The position numbers were made by a program, and so were the translations under genes. DNA of 64,000 nt from Hyphomonas adhaerens MHS-3 (GTDB lineage: Bacteria > Pseudomonadota > Alphaproteobacteria > Caulobacterales > Hyphomonadaceae), in contig NZ_ARYH01000001.1 in assembly GCF_000685235.1 (NCBI RefSeq), positions 992,001-1,056,000 of the forward strand, written 5' to 3'. Of this stretch, positions 63,176 through 64,000 are shown piece by piece. The notes beneath the pieces are model-generated. The model saw only the letters and a list, made by a program, of their open reading frames with translations, did not search any database and was not told the origin of the DNA. Each line of letters starts with the position of its first letter. Position 1 is the stretch's first letter.

Positions 63176-64000
63176 TGCCAACGGAACGTATTACCGCTGC
63201 CTTCGACCGCGCGAAGGCCGACAAGCGCGCAGTCCTTGTCTCTTATCTCATGGCCGGCGATCCGGACCTTGAGACGAGTTATCAGGCGCTCTGCGCCCTG
63301 CGCGACAATGGCGCCGACATTATCGAGCTGGGCGCGCCCTTTACTGATCCCATGGCCGATGGCCCGGCGATCCAGCGGGCTGGCCTGAGGGCGCTCGCCG
63401 CAAAGACGAAGCTGACCGATGTGCTGGCCCTGATCGCCCGGTTCCGCGAAAGCGACCAGACCACGCCGATCATCATCATGGGCTATGCCAATCCGGTCCA
63501 TTCCATGGGGTATGGCGCGTTTGCCGAAGCCGCCCACAAGGCCGGGGTCGATGGCACGATCATCGTTGACCTGCCGCCGGAAGAGGACGGCCCGCTGCGG
63601 GAAGAATACGCCAAATACGGCCTCTCCGTGATCCGTCTGGCCACGCCGACCACGCATGAGGCGCGCATGAAGAAGGTTGCCGAAGGGGCCTCCGGATTTC
63701 TGTATTTCGTCTCCGTGACCGGTGTGACAGGGGCGGGAAGCGCCGATCCTGCAGCAATTGCTGCGAATATCGACATGGCCCGGCGCGTGTCCGGACTGCC
63801 GGTTTGTGTCGGATTCGGTGTAAAAACCGGTGCACAGGCTGCGGAAATGGCTAAAATAGCCGATGGGGTTGTCGTAGGCAGTGCTTTCGTGGAGCATGCA
63901 GAGGCGGCTCACGAATCAGGGGATCTGGCCTGCGCGCCCCAGGGAATGGGGGTTCTGGCCGGAGAACTGAGCAAGGCGATCGCAGGGGTCGCAAAACCGT
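63175..64000 (+). CDS. trpA: Tryptophan synthase alpha chain (3' end cut by window edge)
   Basis: At least 275 codons, open to the right edge without a stop, and already near full TrpA length. Starts MPTERITAAFDRAKADKRAV; catalytic Glu in ADIIELGAPFTDPMADGPAI, and the second catalytic Asp in DGTIIVDLPPEED; loop segment FVSVTGVTGAG and GFGVKT follow. It cleaves indole-3-glycerol phosphate to indole for TrpB. Its ATG overlaps the cutA stop. Confidence 0.96.
   Translation, partial: MPTERITAAFDRAKADKRAVLVSYLMAGDPDLETSYQALCALRDNGADIIELGAPFTDPMADGPAIQRAGLRALAAKTKLTDVLALIARFRESDQTTPIIIMGYANPVHSMGYGAFAEAAHKAGVDGTIIVDLPPEEDGPLREEYAKYGLSVIRLATPTTHEARMKKVAEGASGFLYFVSVTGVTGAGSADPAAIAANIDMARRVSGLPVCVGFGVKTGAQAAEMAKIADGVVVGSAFVEHAEAAHESGDLACAPQGMGVLAGELSKAIAGVAKP

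Noticed and set aside
1-64000. CRISPR arrays, transposases or phage genes
   Set aside because: No regularly spaced repeats, transposase or phage structural proteins were seen.

Overview
The window is high-G+C bacterial DNA. It suggests an aerobic alphaproteobacterium, most likely of the Hyphomonadaceae/Caulobacterales type, judged from the rpmH-rnpA-yidC-engB-argB-dapD order, three large TonB-dependent receptors, many exported lipoproteins and an NodT-type efflux lipoprotein. This placement is inference from gene content; no database was searched. Genes are tightly packed, often with 1-4 bp stop/start overlaps. I see no insertion sequence, prophage or CRISPR array.

Layout. (1) 1-8409: the 3' part of hrpB and a GNAT gene read rightward, facing a leftward operon DUF547 > TVP38/TMEM64 > MerA-like flavoprotein > orphan histidine kinase > rluA, with a separate exported serine hydrolase gene upstream. 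(2) 8563-18684: a core block, rpmH-rnpA-yidC-engB, then argB-DUF1036-HAD nucleotidase-dapD, an SRPBCC protein and a small lipoprotein; a penicillin-acylase-family gene lies antisense between engB and argB. (3) 18703-28009: a LuxR regulator fused to an alpha/beta hydrolase, an alcohol dehydrogenase, a gene of unknown function, alkaline phosphatase, an EamA transporter with gluQ, a membrane-anchored unknown, msrA and tRNA-Ser(GGA).

(4) 28202-38448: a lipoprotein alpha/beta hydrolase, then what looks like one uptake and catabolism island: BKACE (DUF849) and a class III aminotransferase, divergent from a LysR regulator, followed by a TonB-dependent receptor, an M14 carboxypeptidase lipoprotein and a gamma-glutamyltransferase lipoprotein. 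(5) 38593-41822: an Alg8-like glycosyltransferase and an Alg44-like PilZ/HlyD protein, i.e. a putative c-di-GMP-gated polysaccharide synthase without the rest of an alginate cluster. (6) 42018-49726: an RND efflux operon (adaptor, pump, outer-membrane factor), divergent from a TetR gene with a CoA transferase gene behind it.

(7) 49748-55192: a glycerophosphodiesterase, a TonB-dependent receptor broken by one frameshift, and a metallophosphoesterase lipoprotein, which could form an organophosphate scavenging group. (8) 55314-59335: a probable copper uptake module: DUF2946, DUF2244, an OprC-like TonB-dependent receptor with the CxxxM/HxM copper-site pattern and Met-rich loops, and its own TonB. 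(9) 59352-64000: a flavin reductase-like gene, a long perfect-arm dyad, a small exported protein, then trpF-trpB-lipoprotein-cutA-trpA, with trpA running off the right edge.

Most promising for a second look: the copper module, the Alg8/Alg44-like pair, the LuxR-hydrolase fusion, the LysR-controlled BKACE/aminotransferase/peptidase island, and several undescribed dyads in promoter regions.
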